From: Tretioscincus oriximinensis
Lineage: Eukaryota; Chordata; Lepidosauria; Squamata; Gymnophthalmidae
Direction of reading: 5' to 3'
Assembly: GCA_022410635.1 (NCBI GenBank)
Contig: JAJVDF010000001.1
Span: forward strand, 12,480,464-12,544,463
Length of the DNA: 64,000 nt
The stretch's first letter is position 1; each line of letters opens with the position of its first letter. The notes beneath the pieces are model-generated. The model had not been told where the DNA came from and ran no database searches. It saw only the letters and a list, made by a program, of their open reading frames with translations. The position numbers and the translations under genes are program-made. Positions 45,145-56,749 of this stretch are shown here, piece by piece.

Positions 45145-45605
45145 CAGCGTATTTGTTTATTTATTAGCATTTTGTTTATTTATTCATGTGACAACCCTAG
45201 TTGTATTTATCTGTTTATAAATGTAATAATATGTCATCTGCATGCTAGTGCAGGCAACAGGTGAGACTTATCACTGCCTTACCACCATGTGGATAAACAA
45301 GTTCCTATTCCAAAATGCAATCCAGAATAAAAGCTACTGCAGACACAGTTTGAAACACAGATTTGCAAGAATGAGGCACAGCATCAGATACTTCTATTGT
45401 ACTATGCTGCATTCTTCATGCAATTGTACAGATGAGAGACTGTTAAAAGTGTTCATTGTAACTGCAACGTGTAGCAGCCTCATTTACTTAAAGGTTTCTT
45501 TGGATGAGGTGTACACACTTTAATGTATTCATTGATTTCCAAGCTTCCCATCGGATAGTGGCGCCTGCTACTTCTCCGTGATAAGAAAGTTCAGATGGGG
45601 TGGAT
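45145..45605. other. unannotated sequence with a possible family B relic
   Basis: CATGCTAGTGCAGGCAAC and GTTCCTATTCCAAAATGC near 45240-45325 weakly recall family B. Not firm. No gene. Confidence 0.3.
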
Positions 45606-45609
45606 TTGG

Positions 45610-45705
45610 GTGCATCTGAAGAAGGAGACTTGTTTACAAAAGCTTGTGCTGCCTACCTTTCTCTTGTTGTTCTCTTAGGTGCTTACATACTCTCTTCCTA
45701 AACTT
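45610..45705. mobile_element. family T terminal fragment
   Basis: GCATCTGAAGAAGGAGAC, TTTACAAAAGCTTGTGC, TTGTTGTTCTCTTAGGTGC and CTCTTCCTAAACTTC follow the family T right end in order, with many substitutions. Confidence 0.45.
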
Positions 45706-45742
45706 CAGCTTACTTTGACTAAGAAATGAAGGAGAAGCAGCA

Positions 45743-47140
45743 GCAAAAAAGGCAAATTCCATGTTGGGGTTAATTAGGAAAGGAATCAAAAACAAGTCAG
45801 CAAATGTTGTTTTGCCTCTTTATAAATCTGTGGTGAGGCCACATTTGGAATACTGTGTTAAGTTCCGGTCACCACATCTCAAGAGGGATATTGTGGAACT
45901 AGAGAAGATGCAGAAAAGGGAACAAGAATGATCAAGGGTCTGGAGCACCTGCCTTATGAAGTCAGGCTGCAACGTCTGGGCCTCTTCAGCCTCGAAAGGC
46001 AACGTTTGAGAGGTGATCTGATTGAAGTGTACAAAATCATGCATGNNNNNNNNNNNNNNNNNNNNNNNNNNNNNNNNNNNNNNNNNNNNNNNNNNNNNNN
46101 NNNNNNNNNNNNNNNNNNNNNNNNNNNNNNNNNNNNNNNNNNNNNNNNNNNNNNNNNNNNNNNNNNNNNNNNNNNNNNNNNNNNNNNNNNNNNNNNNNNN
46201 NNNNNNNNNNNNNNNNNNNNNNNNNNNNNNNNNNNNNNNNNNNNNNNNNNNNNNNNNNNNNNNNNNNNNNNNNNNNNNNNNNNNNNNNNNNNNNNNNNNN
46301 NNNNNNNNNNNNNNNNNNNNNNNNNNNNNNNNNNNNNNNNNNNNNNNNNNNNNNNNNNNNNNNNNNNNNNNNNNNNNNNNNNNNNNNNNNNNNNNNNNNN
46401 NNNNNNNNNNNNNNNNNNNNNNNNNNNNNNNNNNNNNNNNNNNNNNNNNNNNNNNNNNNNNNNNNNNNNNNNNNNNNNNNNNNNNNNNNNNNNNNNNNNN
46501 NNNNNNNNNNNNNNNNNNNNNNNNNNNNNNNNNNNNNNNNNNNNNNNNNNNNNNNNNNNNNNNNNNNNNNNNNNNNNNNNNNNNNNNNNNNNNNNNNNNN
46601 NNNNNNNNNNNNNNNNNNNNNNNNNNNNNNNNNNNNNNNNNNNNNNNNNNNNNNNNNNNNNNNNNNNNNNNNNNNNNNNNNNNNNNNNNNNNNNNNNNNN
46701 NNNNNNNNNNNNNNNNNNNNNNNNNNNNNNNNNNNNNNNNNNNNNNNNNNNNNNNNNNNNNNNNNNNNNNNNNNNNNNNNNNNNNNNNNNNNNNNNNNNN
46801 NNNNNNNNNNNNNNNNNNNNNNNNNNNNNNNNNNNNNNNNNNNNNNNNNNAGTGGTAGCTAACAGCTTGGATAGTTTCAAGACAGGACTTGATATGTGTA
46901 TGGAAACCAAGGGTATAAATGGATACTAGGATGGATGTCTGGATGCTACCTCTGGGATGGAGCAACAGGCAGGACTCCTGAGATACCATTTGCAGGGAGT
47001 CATGAACAGGTGCATATTTTGCTTTCCTCTGTTCAGGCTGCTCAGGTGCATCTGGTGGGCCTCTGTGTGACACAGAATGCTGGACTAAATGGGCTGTGGC
47101 CTGATCCAGTATGGTTCTTCTTATGTTCTAATGTTCTAAG
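45743..47140 (+). mobile_element. CR1 LINE 3' fragment, TTCTTATG subfamily, with gap
   Basis: Begins at AAAAAAGGCAAATTCCATG, corresponding to 59870 of the long copy, and is colinear with it up to CATGCATG at 46045 and again from AGTGGTAGCTAACAGC at 46851. The tail ends TTCTTATGTTCTAATG. The internal run of N covers what is 163 bases in the long copy. Several substitutions and a stop-producing frameshift (AAAGGGAACAAG) show an inactive copy. Confidence 0.85.
46046..46850. other. assembly gap, 805 N
   Basis: Run of N inside the CR1 copy. The colinear region of the long CR1 is only about 163 bases, so the gap either holds extra inserted sequence or has an arbitrary or overestimated size. Confidence 1.
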
Positions 47141-47446
47141 GAGAAAAAGGAAGAGAAAGAAGAGGAGAAGGAGAAAAACTGGGTTTTTATACCCCGCTTT
47201 TCTCATGCAAAGGGACTCAGAACAGCTTACAAGCTTATTTTCCAAAGGCTTACATTATATCATCCCTACTATGTTGTGATGGTCCCCATTTATCTAATCA
47301 CAATTTCTAGCTTTCAAATAGCTAGGTTAGCTGGAGCTGAGGCCAGTAGAGGGCATTCAGCCCACCCCCCAAAGTCGACACAGAACTTCGAACTCGGCAT
47401 CTCTGCTGAATCACCAGGGCTCTTAACCGCTGCACCGCTGTGCCAT
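47141..47446 (-). mobile_element. tRNA-derived SINE with purine-rich tail
   Basis: On the minus strand: GGCACAGCGGTGCAGCGG (A-box region), GAGTTCGAAGTTC (B box), then CTTTGCATGAGAAAAGC and GGGGTATAAAAACCC, ending in a CTT/CTC-rich tail. It begins at the base after the CR1 tail. Same family as 13892-14187. Confidence 0.75.
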
Positions 47447-47459
47447 AGGGAGGTGCTAA

Positions 47460-48465
47460 TCCAAAACGTAATTTTCCAAAGCATTTTATTTTATTTTTAT
47501 TTTCGATGATGGTTATTAACTTATTTGTGTGCCCTTTATTTTACATATCTTGCCCCTGTACAGCCCTCTATGCAGCATTACTCTTGTGGTGCAAGAGGGC
47601 CACACAAATGTGCAACTGATACAGCAACATGATCTTGCGCGGACCTTGTCTGCGGTTCAAAGATGTCCAGAAACTGGAGCTTTCCTTGCCTTGCGAACTG
47701 CCTCGGCTCCTTTTTCTTGTTTCCTCAGGCCCTTATCCCACCTCCATGCCAAGATTATGCTGAGGTTGCCTGGATGTTATCCCTGCATAAGGGTGCCTGT
47801 TTATACCTTCAATCACGAGCCACTAATTTAATTTCCCCTGGGTGCTAAATGCCACAATGAGATGGTGATGATTGTGATGAGAGAGGCAGTGATGATGAGA
47901 ACTGCGCCTGGCTGATGAGTCTGCCATGAACTCGGCAAGGGCCTGGCTGATTAGCCCGTCCCGGATCTCCCAAGACAGGTGCAAGAGCATTCAAAGCAAT
48001 CTCACCCTACCTGGCACCTGCTGGAAAGGCACTGTCAAGGAAAGTAAAAATGCAAAGAAAAGAGTGATGCAATTTCTTCTTCTTTTTTCCTGTAAAGTGA
48101 GGGGAGAACCTGATCCAACAGCTTCACTCAGATCTTCAGCAGAGAAGGCTCATTGGCAGAGTTAAAGGTAGTCAAAGGCAAATGCAAGTGCTGGAATAGT
48201 CCTAAAACGTTCCTTATCCTGCCTGTTTTTTTATTTATCCATGATGTTGGGGATTTGGCTGATGTTGGGGAGCTGGCAGTTCTGTACAGCTCCAAGCATA
48301 TTTAGCAATAGTTTTCTTTCTCTGCAGAGACAAGGCAAAAAATATATATATTGGGGAGACAGATTTGGGAGGAGAGGGGGATAAGGGCCACAAAAGGCAG
48401 CAGAATATGTTACCAGCAGAATATTGGCAACCATAGGGGAGGAGCGACAAAGAAAGAGAGGGAAG
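47460..48465. other. unannotated sequence
   Basis: No frame over 100 codons with any recognisable domain. Ordinary intergenic or intronic sequence. Confidence 0.4.
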
Positions 48466-48469
48466 GAAG

Positions 48470-49815
48470 GGTTAGGGTTTTGCCTTTCTATGCTGTTTGG
48501 GAATGCCTATAAGCAATTGATGGGTCACTGTGTGAGTCAAAATGCTGGGCTGAGGCTCAATTCAGCAGGATGTCTCTTGTGTTCATATGGGCATAGGAAA
48601 GAAGGAAGAGTGGATGAATGTTTTGCTGTCTTCTGCTGGTTGAGAATGCCCAGAAACAATTGATGGACCACTGTATGAATCAAAATGCTGGACTAGGTGG
48701 GCTGAGACACAATTCAGCAAGGCTTCTATTGTGCTTTTATGTTGGAAGGAAGGGAGAAAGGAGAAAAAGAAAGAAAGAGCCAAACTATGGCCCCAAGTTG
48801 AAGTGCATTAATGTGTTGCAAATTCCCTTTCTAAGAAATCTAAAAACATAGAAGTTGGAATGTGGAATGATAGATGGGGGCGGCCTAGTACCCCATTCAG
48901 AACCTTTGAAATGCCCTGTCCCTTTCTGCAGTCAGAAAGTCCATGTTAGAATAGACTGGGTACCCAGACCTTTCTTGCAGCTGAAAAAGACTCAGTGCTG
49001 GGATATTCCAAATGCAGGGTTGTCTGGGTTAGGAAAGGAAAATTTCACAGAAGAACCAGAAAAGTACTTTGTCATGAGAGCTACGAGAATGGAATGGCTT
49101 CAAAGGTGAGTTACATCGTATTGATTTGGAACATTTTAAAAAACAAAAGTAGCCAATAGGAAAGTGCATTTCATTGAGAGGATATATCAGAGAAATGGAA
49201 CGAATTCTGAAAAAAGGAAACAAGAGGAATGAAACCTAGGGTGAAGAAAGATAAAGGGCATTTGGTCAATTAAAAAAAAACATTGATTTCTTTTTAAAAT
49301 GGAATGCATTTGGCCTGGTTTAGAAAATTATATTTTGGATTAAGAGTGTGGGGAAAGTTGTGATTATTGGAGCCACAAGTATTTGTGGCTACTAGAATGG
49401 ATACCTAAATACCGTGTCCTGGTTGAAGAAACAGATAGGAAGCAGAGAGAAGATGAAAATTTTGACTTCTCTTTAGGCTTGAATATGCCCATGTGTGATT
49501 AATGGGCCACTACATAAGCCAGGATACTGGTCCAGATGAATTGTGATCTAATCCAGTAGGGTTTTCCTTATTTTCTTATAGGAAGGATAAGAGCATCAAT
49601 GGAAACTATAATGGTATCAGCATAGGTGTTGTCTCCAGGTTGAACAAGCAGGCAGGGTACCTCTAAAGGCTATTTGCACGGAGATAGAGCAAATGAAAGT
49701 ATCGCCCTTGCCTTCTACTTGAGATGCCCAAAAGCAATTTGTGAGCCACTGTGTGAGACAAGAAACTAAACTACACAGGCTGTAGCCTGATCCAGCAGGG
49801 TTCTTATGTTCCCCT
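48470..49815 (+). mobile_element. cluster of four old CR1 3' tails
   Basis: Four units end alike. CAAAATGCTGGGCTGAGG precedes CAGCAGGATGTCTC near 48540-48572. CAAAATGCTGGACTAGGTGG precedes CAGCAAGGCTTC near 48680-48745. CAGGATACTGGTCCAGATG precedes TCCAGTAGGG near 49520-49575. GTAGCCTGATCCAGCAGG precedes GTTCTTATGTTC near 49785-49810. Each is preceded by a version of TGCCCA.AAGCAATT. All are in the same direction and diverged from each other. The clustering may reflect repeated truncated insertions or local duplication. Confidence 0.65.
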
Positions 49816-49819
49816 GTCT

Positions 49820-50885
49820 GAAATTTGAGCCCATCAGTTCTGCCCTGTAGTTTTAGCTATGCTATTTCCCTTGAATTATCAAATGCACTGATAATTTGAC
49901 ACATGCATTATGGGACATCTGATGATGGCTGACATCATTAGATAGTTGACGTGCAACAACAAGTAATGTGATTATGGCCAGCTTATTTCACCAGGCTTTT
50001 AACGCACAGTGATCTGCTCCCTTGATTGTATAGCTTTACACTAATGCTTGTTACTTTCTGTTTTACTGTGCTTAATTCTATTTGTTTTATTACTAATTTG
50101 GTTGGATTACAGTGTGAAGAGACACAGCCATAAATCATTGGAAAACATGAAGTGTGGCGAAGATGACTTGCTGCTAAAATAAAGACGTCTTAAAATACTT
50201 AAAATATTACTAAAGGAGCAGATGGGATTTTTGAATTTGTCCTGTTCTCCACCCCACCATCCCCTGAATCCCCAGACTCACTGAAAATACAGAGTTTCCT
50301 TATAATGGTCTCATGCAAATTCTATATATTCCCAACTGTCTCTCTTTTCTTTTTTCATACTGAGTGTGCTTTTTAATATGTTTATTGATTTACAATTTTC
50401 ATTTTAGTTGAACCATAATGGAAATAGTACCGAGGAGCAGTGCATAAATGGATCCATAGAATGAGATAGATTTTCTTTCTGCAGTGGCATAAGGAAAAAG
50501 AACATAAATATGATTGGGATGGGGTGGTTTATATCACATGGCCCAAATGCTAAATGTGTTTAGGCTTTGTAAGGGCACTAAACTTGTGCAAGTAGCAAAC
50601 ATATAAGGCAAAGTTAGCATTAACTGGGTTTTGGTTTGCAAAGGCCCTGTCCCCAATGAGCCTCATAGGCTCATGACCTTCTCATACTTCCACTATTCTC
50701 AGAAGTGTGCGGGACTGTGATATAGAAAGGACATTTGGTACCTCAGCTTTGGAATGTGGGGGTATGTCAAGCACTAAACTCATTATAGATTCTGTCACTT
50801 GGTTAATGTCTATCTATTCACACAGACTTTTGACTCTTAATTCTGGAAAGTAATTCAGGAATTTATTTTCTGTATAAAAACTGGA
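49820..50885. other. unannotated sequence
   Basis: TTTTAATATGTTTATTGATTTAC near 50370 may be a LINE 3' fragment. The rest holds no recognised feature. Confidence 0.35.
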
Positions 50886-50894
50886 ACTTTCATG

Positions 50895-51099
50895 TAGGCT
50901 GACCAGATGACCCCTTTTAAGGGGGGTTAAAAACCCGGTTTTGGGGTGCCTTCCATTTTTTTCTGAGGATTTTTTTTTTTCAAAAAAAAGTTTTTTCAAT
51001 TTTTTTTGTTTTTTCAATTTTTTTCCTCAGGAAAAAATGAGAGGTACCCCAAAAACGGGTTTTCAGCCCGCCCCCAAAAGGGGTCATCTGGTCAGCCTA
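50895..51099. mobile_element. near-palindromic hAT-like MITE, family A copy 4
   Basis: The element starts TAGGCTGACCAGATGACC and ends GGTCATCTGGTCAGCCTA, 205 bp. Arms carry CCGGTTTTGGGGTGCC and GGTACCCCAAAAACGGG. The centre is T-rich and extended (CTGAGGATTTTTT to CCTCAGG). Flanks CTTTCATG (50887-50894) and CTTTTATG (51100-51107) match at 7 of 8 positions, supporting an 8-bp target duplication. Confidence 0.9.
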
Positions 51100-51339
51100 C
51101 TTTTATGTGAAGTGTGAGATGTAAATTCAGAACTCAGAATCATTATAATCCTATACTGTTTCTGTATATCTGGAAGTGGAGTAATTCAGTTGGAGGTATT
51201 AGAAGCCTTGCAACAAATTCAGGCAGGTTTAGGCAATGTTTTCCTTCACCCATGTGGGAAAAAGAGTCAATAGCCAATCAGAACAGGAACATGGATCATC
51301 CAATCACAATCAAGGAATTGCACAACTGTTTACTGCAAT

Positions 51340-51466
51340 AAAGGTTAAGATTTTGCATTCTTCTATTCCAGACTGCCCATGTGCAATTGGGGGGGCCACT
51401 GTGGGAGACAGAATGCTGGACTAGATGGCCCAATTCAGCAGGGCTCCTCTTATGTTCTTATGTCGG
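51340..51466 (+). mobile_element. CR1 3' tail
   Basis: GACTGCCCATGTGCAATTGG, GGGCCACTGTGGGAGAC, GAATGCTGGACTAGATGG and CAGCAGGGCTCC lead to TCTTATGTTCTTATGTC. It is a clean example of the tail consensus seen in the older CR1 copies. Confidence 0.7.
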
Positions 51467-51479
51467 TGTATGTAGGTTA

Positions 51480-52090
51480 GCAAAAATGAAAGTGTAAATG
51501 CTTTAAAGTGAGATAACCAGAAACATTGCTACAAAAGGTAACAGTCTGGAGGGGGGATCTATTTATCCCATATCCAGTTCCTGCCCCCTTGTTAAATATT
51601 TGCACACTATTATTGCAAAGGGTGCCGCTTGTCCAGATAATTCCAGAAGCAGCCCATCAACATGTCAGAAGGGCAGATGAATAGATGACAGGTTAAATGA
51701 GAGCTAAGGGACCCGTCAGGGAGTACAATGATAAGAAGCCATAAAGAAGTGTCGAGTGAAATGAAGGGACATATGGAAAACCAAGCAAGGGAAAGGATGG
51801 CGTAGAATGGTGCTGAGGGTTCTAATATGGAAATTGGGCAGGTGGACAGATAAGATACAAAGAGCCAAAATAGAGAGAGATTCTTCCTTTCCATTGAGGA
51901 GAACAAAGCCAGGACGATGGATCAATCAATAATGACTCCAAAAGGGCTGACAAATACATCTGAAGGCTATTGGGATGTTGACACAAGGCAGATTGGTCAT
52001 TTAGAAAAAGGAAGGATGATGAGACAAGATGAAGGAAGATTCAGGGACTCAGGAAAATTGCAAAAGGTTATTGTAAAGGATCTTTGGTTA
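51480..52090. other. unannotated sequence
   Basis: No recognised gene. The last part (51960-52090) may be decayed CR1 sequence leading into the next feature. Confidence 0.35.
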
Positions 52091-52094
52091 CCTA

Positions 52095-52310
52095 ACTCTA
52101 GGAAAATATTATTTGAATCTGTGAATTTAATTTATAAATCTATTTAAGTCCATATTTGGAATATTATGTGCAATTCAAGTCACCACATCTTAGAAAAATA
52201 CATTATGGAATTGAAAAAGATGCAGAAAAGGAAAAACAAGAAAGATCAAGAACATCTCTCTTACAAAACCAGGTGCAATATCTCACTCACTTTAGCCATG
52301 ATAAATATTG
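52095..52310 (+). mobile_element. old CR1 coding fragment
   Basis: GTCCATATTTGGAATATTATG, GTCACCACATCTTAGAAAAATAC, AAAGATGCAGAAAAGG and CTCTCTTACAAAACCAGG follow the CR1 order for [15 protein letters not shown] and KVQKRAT. Diverged, with stops. Confidence 0.65.
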
Positions 52311-52319
52311 CCAAGAAAT

Positions 52320-53200
52320 CAAGGATTATGGTTACTGTAAAACACCAACAGCCAACATGAAAGGCATAATAGGCTATGTTCTCACTAGAGGAAAAAATGG
52401 GAGTGAAAGCTGTGCGGCTTTACACTGGGCACATGCAGTTCCCCTGTAATCCACGGTGTGTGTGTGTGTTATGATGCAACATCCACAAAGCCACACATCG
52501 CTGGAACAGAATTCTCCCTCAAAAGTGATGCAGGTGCAGTTTTTCCCAATTGGGCCTAATTGTGCTTTGGCTACAGTTTTCCCATAGTGAAAGCACCTCT
52601 GTGCAAATGCTGATGCTGTGTTTCCATTTTGTCTTAGCTCCTGAGGAGGCAACAGTGGTTTTAAAGGAGAGGGCTGGGGGCATAGTTTTGGGCAAAACTA
52701 AATATCTGTATATCTGTATTGATTTTTGTAATTATGGATTTGTGCAAAACATGGGCACATTTTTTTAAAAGGCAGAACGAAGGATGGGAGCACCCCAAAA
52801 ACAAATTACCCAACCAATGTGGCTATTAACTCCAGAAGCCAATGCAAATCTTGTGCAGATGATGAAATGGAGCTGGAAATGGAAGAAAACATTGGAGGGA
52901 ATTGAATTTGCTTTGCAGTTCTCAAAACTACTTGCCTTCACCCCTAAAGATTGCAGCAATAATTTTTTTCACAGTAAAAATGCATTATTTGCTTCTAAAG
53001 GGTGCAGAATAGACCTTGGATCTTCTTCAACGTATGGGATTTTCACCTTCCTGACAAACAATCCCCTTTGGAAATCAGTTCATTTCCCAAGTGGATTATC
53101 TCAGGGGAAAAGACCACAAAGTAGTTTTGGAGTTCCTGAGGAATCTATTTCAGAGGTGTATATCCTTCTGCATGCTTCCATAGGGCAATTTACTCATAAC
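52320..53200. other. unannotated sequence with a 171-codon open frame
   Basis: The plus-strand frame 52784-53299 runs 171 codons without recognised domains and ends inside a retroposon-like tail. A host exon is possible but nothing supports it. A short (GT)n lies near 52458-52470. Confidence 0.35.
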
Positions 53201-53209
53201 AATCTTGGA

Positions 53210-53350
53210 CCAGTCACAGTTCTCTCTCATCATCACCTACTTCCCATGGTGACTGTTGTGGAGAAAGCAACAAAAGCTATGTGGGCCACTCTATGGTGAA
53301 AGGGGCATTATAAATAAAACTTAGTAGTAGTAGTAGAAGTATAGTAGTAA
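53210..53350 (+). mobile_element. retroposon tail with (TAG)n
   Basis: GACTGTTGTGGAGAAAGC, TGTGGGCCACTCTATGG and GGGCATTATAAATAAAAC, then TAGTAGTAGTAGTAG, resemble LINE or SINE 3' ends of squamates. Family is not assigned. Confidence 0.4.
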
Positions 53351-53359
53351 ACTGCAATA

Positions 53360-55925
53360 CCACACTAAACTTGGGGCAATGTGGATGGCGTATACTAATA
53401 TTTTGCCCAGGAATGCAGCAGAAAGAAGCCCAAAAAGAGTCTATGTCAGATTACCAGTAATTTTGGAAGGTCACAAAATTCAATATATTGTAAAAGTCGA
53501 AGGTAACTGTTAATAATAATGATAGAAAGTCTACAGTTATGCCCTGAAGATCTATTTCTTAAAATAATCAACAGCATTGATAAATCAATTGGAAAACAAC
53601 CCTAGTTGAAGCATATAAAACTTAAACAAGTCTAAATGCACTGTCGCAGATGATTGTAAAATGATAGGAATAGTTGGCATTATAACTTCAGCTAACCAAA
53701 TTTCTTCAAGTGTTAACAATTCACACTTAGGATAATGTCAAATTTCAGAAATACAACCAGCAGTCTAAACATATAATACTCCAGTGCCAGAAACAGTAAA
53801 CTACCAAAAGCTATATATATGAGTCAAACATATTTGACACAGTTCGTGGCTTGAATACGTGAAAGAAATGCCCATCCATATATAAGACTATAAAAGTCTA
53901 TAAAATGTAAGTTATTTCTGATTCTAGAGAGTCAGAATATTTTCTCTCTAAATTATATATAACACCAAAGGTGACTCTTGATTTTTATTGAATTGGGTGG
54001 GTGGGGAACTTTGTAGACAAAAAGGCAAGAAACATAAGCATAGTCTGTGAAACAGCTGCCATGAATAACTTTAATCAATCGGAGCCATAGAAAACCAGGC
54101 AGACCAATCAGTGAGCAACACCCCAACTTTGTGAGATTCGGGAGGGGAACAAAAGAAAAATGGAGTTGCCTTTAGTTGCTAATTCGTTTGATTGTTTAAC
54201 TATAATTTTAAGTGTGCAACTACAGAAAGGATGCTTCTCTTTTAAGGAGTGATTAAAAAAAGCATTGTGTAATTGCACCCTGAAATGCCATGACAAACTT
54301 TTAGAATAGGGTGCTGTGTCCCATCTGGCTTACACAGTGTCTTCTCCAGGAAAGAGAGGAGAAGACCTTCTCCAAGTAAGTCAGTTTTGTTTAAGACCTA
54401 ATCACTGAGATTGTTGAGAGTTGTAACAAGCTAGAACAGCTGGAAAAAAATATGTTGTTGATCTCTGAATGGCCATTCTTTCATTAGATAAAAGAGTATT
54501 ATTCAATGAAGTAACCATATATGTCCGGATGCAGAGTTCCTAGCAATGGGTAAGCAGCATGAGCTTCCATACATGAAAGGGGAAAGGATCTTGCCCTTAT
54601 CTTAGGCTGCATCCACAAAGCATTTCTTTATTCCACAATTTCCCAATAATCTGGTTAATCAATTTACTAGTTTTAACGCAGCTAGTTCATACCTTTATTG
54701 TATCTTCCAGGTTTTGTCATTCTATCATCTCCTAATGTGAGATTTCACATGCATGTGACATACTCAATTTCCATTTTGTTTGCTGTTTGTTAAGAGGAAT
54801 TCCAGTAGTCTCTCCTTCCAAATGCTATTGGACAATTTGTTGTCAATATCGGATTCCTTCACTTTGCAGTTTCTCATCAAAACTATCCATACATCCAAGT
54901 CTTCTTGCAATAAGCCCATATTACAATTCTATAGTGAACTTTCTCCCCAAACTGGTAATTTAGATAATTGGCTTAAAATCCACCATCGGACAGTTCATAT
55001 GAGGCAAATGCAACAGAAATTCAACTTTCAAGTGGATTTTTAACCCTGTCTGGACACAACCTGAGACAGGAAGCACACGAAGCTGATTTAATACTCCACA
55101 ATTTCATCTTCCCCATAGCAAGTTTTGCAGCAAAAAACCCACATATTCATGCAAGGAACTAAGCAAAGCAAAGGAAAAGGAACAGTCTCATCCAATAATT
55201 TATTCATAACTATTCCCTTAACTAGCTCTGCTGGACAGCGACCTTTTAATTGTCTAAGCCAATCAAAAACACAGCTTCTCAAATAATGGCTTCCTAAGCA
55301 CCTGTCAGTCTATTGCCCAAGCAGCTGTCAAGAAACGGCTCCCGATTGGCTCCCGTGATCTCTTGCTGTTGACTTTATTTCAGCTTATTAAAATTGATCC
55401 TAAACAAACTTGATGTGCCCCAAATTATCTCCCTAAGATTAATTCGAATGCAATTTGTCTCCTGCTAGATTTTGCCGCTGTATTAAATCTTCCATTGCAA
55501 ACAGGAGTGTGTTGGGTCATTCTAATTAATTAGCTACACACCCGCCTATTTCCCCCATACTGAACCAAATTATTCAGAAACAAGAACATCAGGGAGGTAA
55601 TATACTCTGACAGGGCCTCCATTTGCTGCCTCATGGGGCAAAAATAAGGTAACACTAAAATGGGAAGCACACCTTAATTAGCCTTTTATTTTGCTTTTGG
55701 GGACTGTTCTGTAATTATACATTGCAAATAAACACATCAATATTATCTGATGGCTTCTTAAAAGGAAAGTTGGTGGAAAAAAATCTGCCAATACCAAGAG
55801 TTACATATAAATACTTTGGCATTGCAATGCAGCAGATGTACAAGCAGTAAAACAAAGTGCACAGATAATACAAAATTCACACAAATAGTAAACTGAATGA
55901 ATTAACTTCTATTATGTACCGTATT
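53360..55925. other. long stretch without recognised genes
   Basis: AT-rich with no frame over 90 codons. TAGGCTGCATCCACAAAGC at 54604 matches the end of foldback family B but nothing downstream confirms a copy. No other element was recognised. Confidence 0.4.
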
Positions 55926-55929
55926 GTGA

Positions 55930-56010
55930 TTTTTTTTATAGAATTTCTATACTGCCCTTCACTGTAGTTCAAGGGCAATGTACAAGGTAAAACAAAACAA
56001 AACTGATTTG
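55930..56010. mobile_element. unclassified dispersed repeat fragment
   Basis: TAGAATTTCTATACTGCCC, TTCACTGTAGTTCAAGGGC and AATGTACAAGGTAAAAC resemble the widespread reptile pattern for a non-LTR retroposon end. Too short for assignment. Confidence 0.3.
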
Positions 56011-56339
56011 ATTNGTGTTCTGGAGGTAGGAATAGTCTCACTGTCCTGGAAGAAGTCCTCTACACCCAGAAGATCCCTGTACTAACTCCAAAGGTGATAA
56101 TGTTTTCAGATCCAGCTTCCAGGTTCTCAGATGGTTAAAAATTAAAGTTCCCAGCCTTGGAACGCTAAGGTTTCCAAGGTTTGGTATGCCACAAAAATGG
56201 GTTCTCCTTTAAACCAAAAAACAAATTCAAATCATCTCCCACAATCCTCCCTATTCCATTTTATGGCATCTAGACCATTTGTAGAATTGCTAAACAGGTC
56301 TACTTGTAACTCAGGTTAGGCAGACATTTCGATCACCTA

Positions 56340-56745
56340 GGCTGGAATATACTGCTTCCAATGTTGAATAGCACACTATCAGGGAGCTACTTAAGAATCT
56401 ATTCTTTATTAACTTCCAGTTTAAACTGCTATACACAGGGCTAACCTTGAAAATGGCCCAGGAGCTGAATTTAGTGCGGAATGCAGCAGCTTGACTGCTA
56501 ATGGGTGTAGCATTCCAGATGAACACCATGACAGGCCATAAAGATCTGCACTGGTTGCCTATTTGCAACTTAGGCCAATTGAATATCTTGATATTAACCT
56601 ATACAGCCCTAGTGATTTGGGCATGGATGTCTGGGTCTGTGTTGAGATCTTTTAGAATTGCAAGGAGTGGGGAAATACAGGATTGCCCCTTGATTGTGGC
56701 AAAACTTCCCAATATATACTGAAATACTGAGACTTGATTCTTAGC
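56340..56745 (+). mobile_element. L2-like LINE coding fragment
   Basis: GTGCGGAATGCAGCAGC (QNAAA-like), then AAAGATCTGCACTGGTTGCC (KDLHWLP) and CTATACAGCCC are LINE landmarks in correct order. Stops and indels interrupt. Counterpart of the relics at 40205-41065 and 42200-42770. Confidence 0.6.
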
Positions 56746-56749
56746 TTCC

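Noticed and set aside
45820..47073. Long minus and plus open frames through the second large gap
   Set aside because: They are CR1 3' region read through 805 N. No continuous sequence supports them.
52784..53299. 171-codon plus open frame as a host exon
   Set aside because: No domain, no splice context recognised, and it ends in a retroposon-like tail.
54604..54640. Additional family B copy
   Set aside because: Only the end motif TAGGCTGCATCCACA is present. No core palindrome follows.
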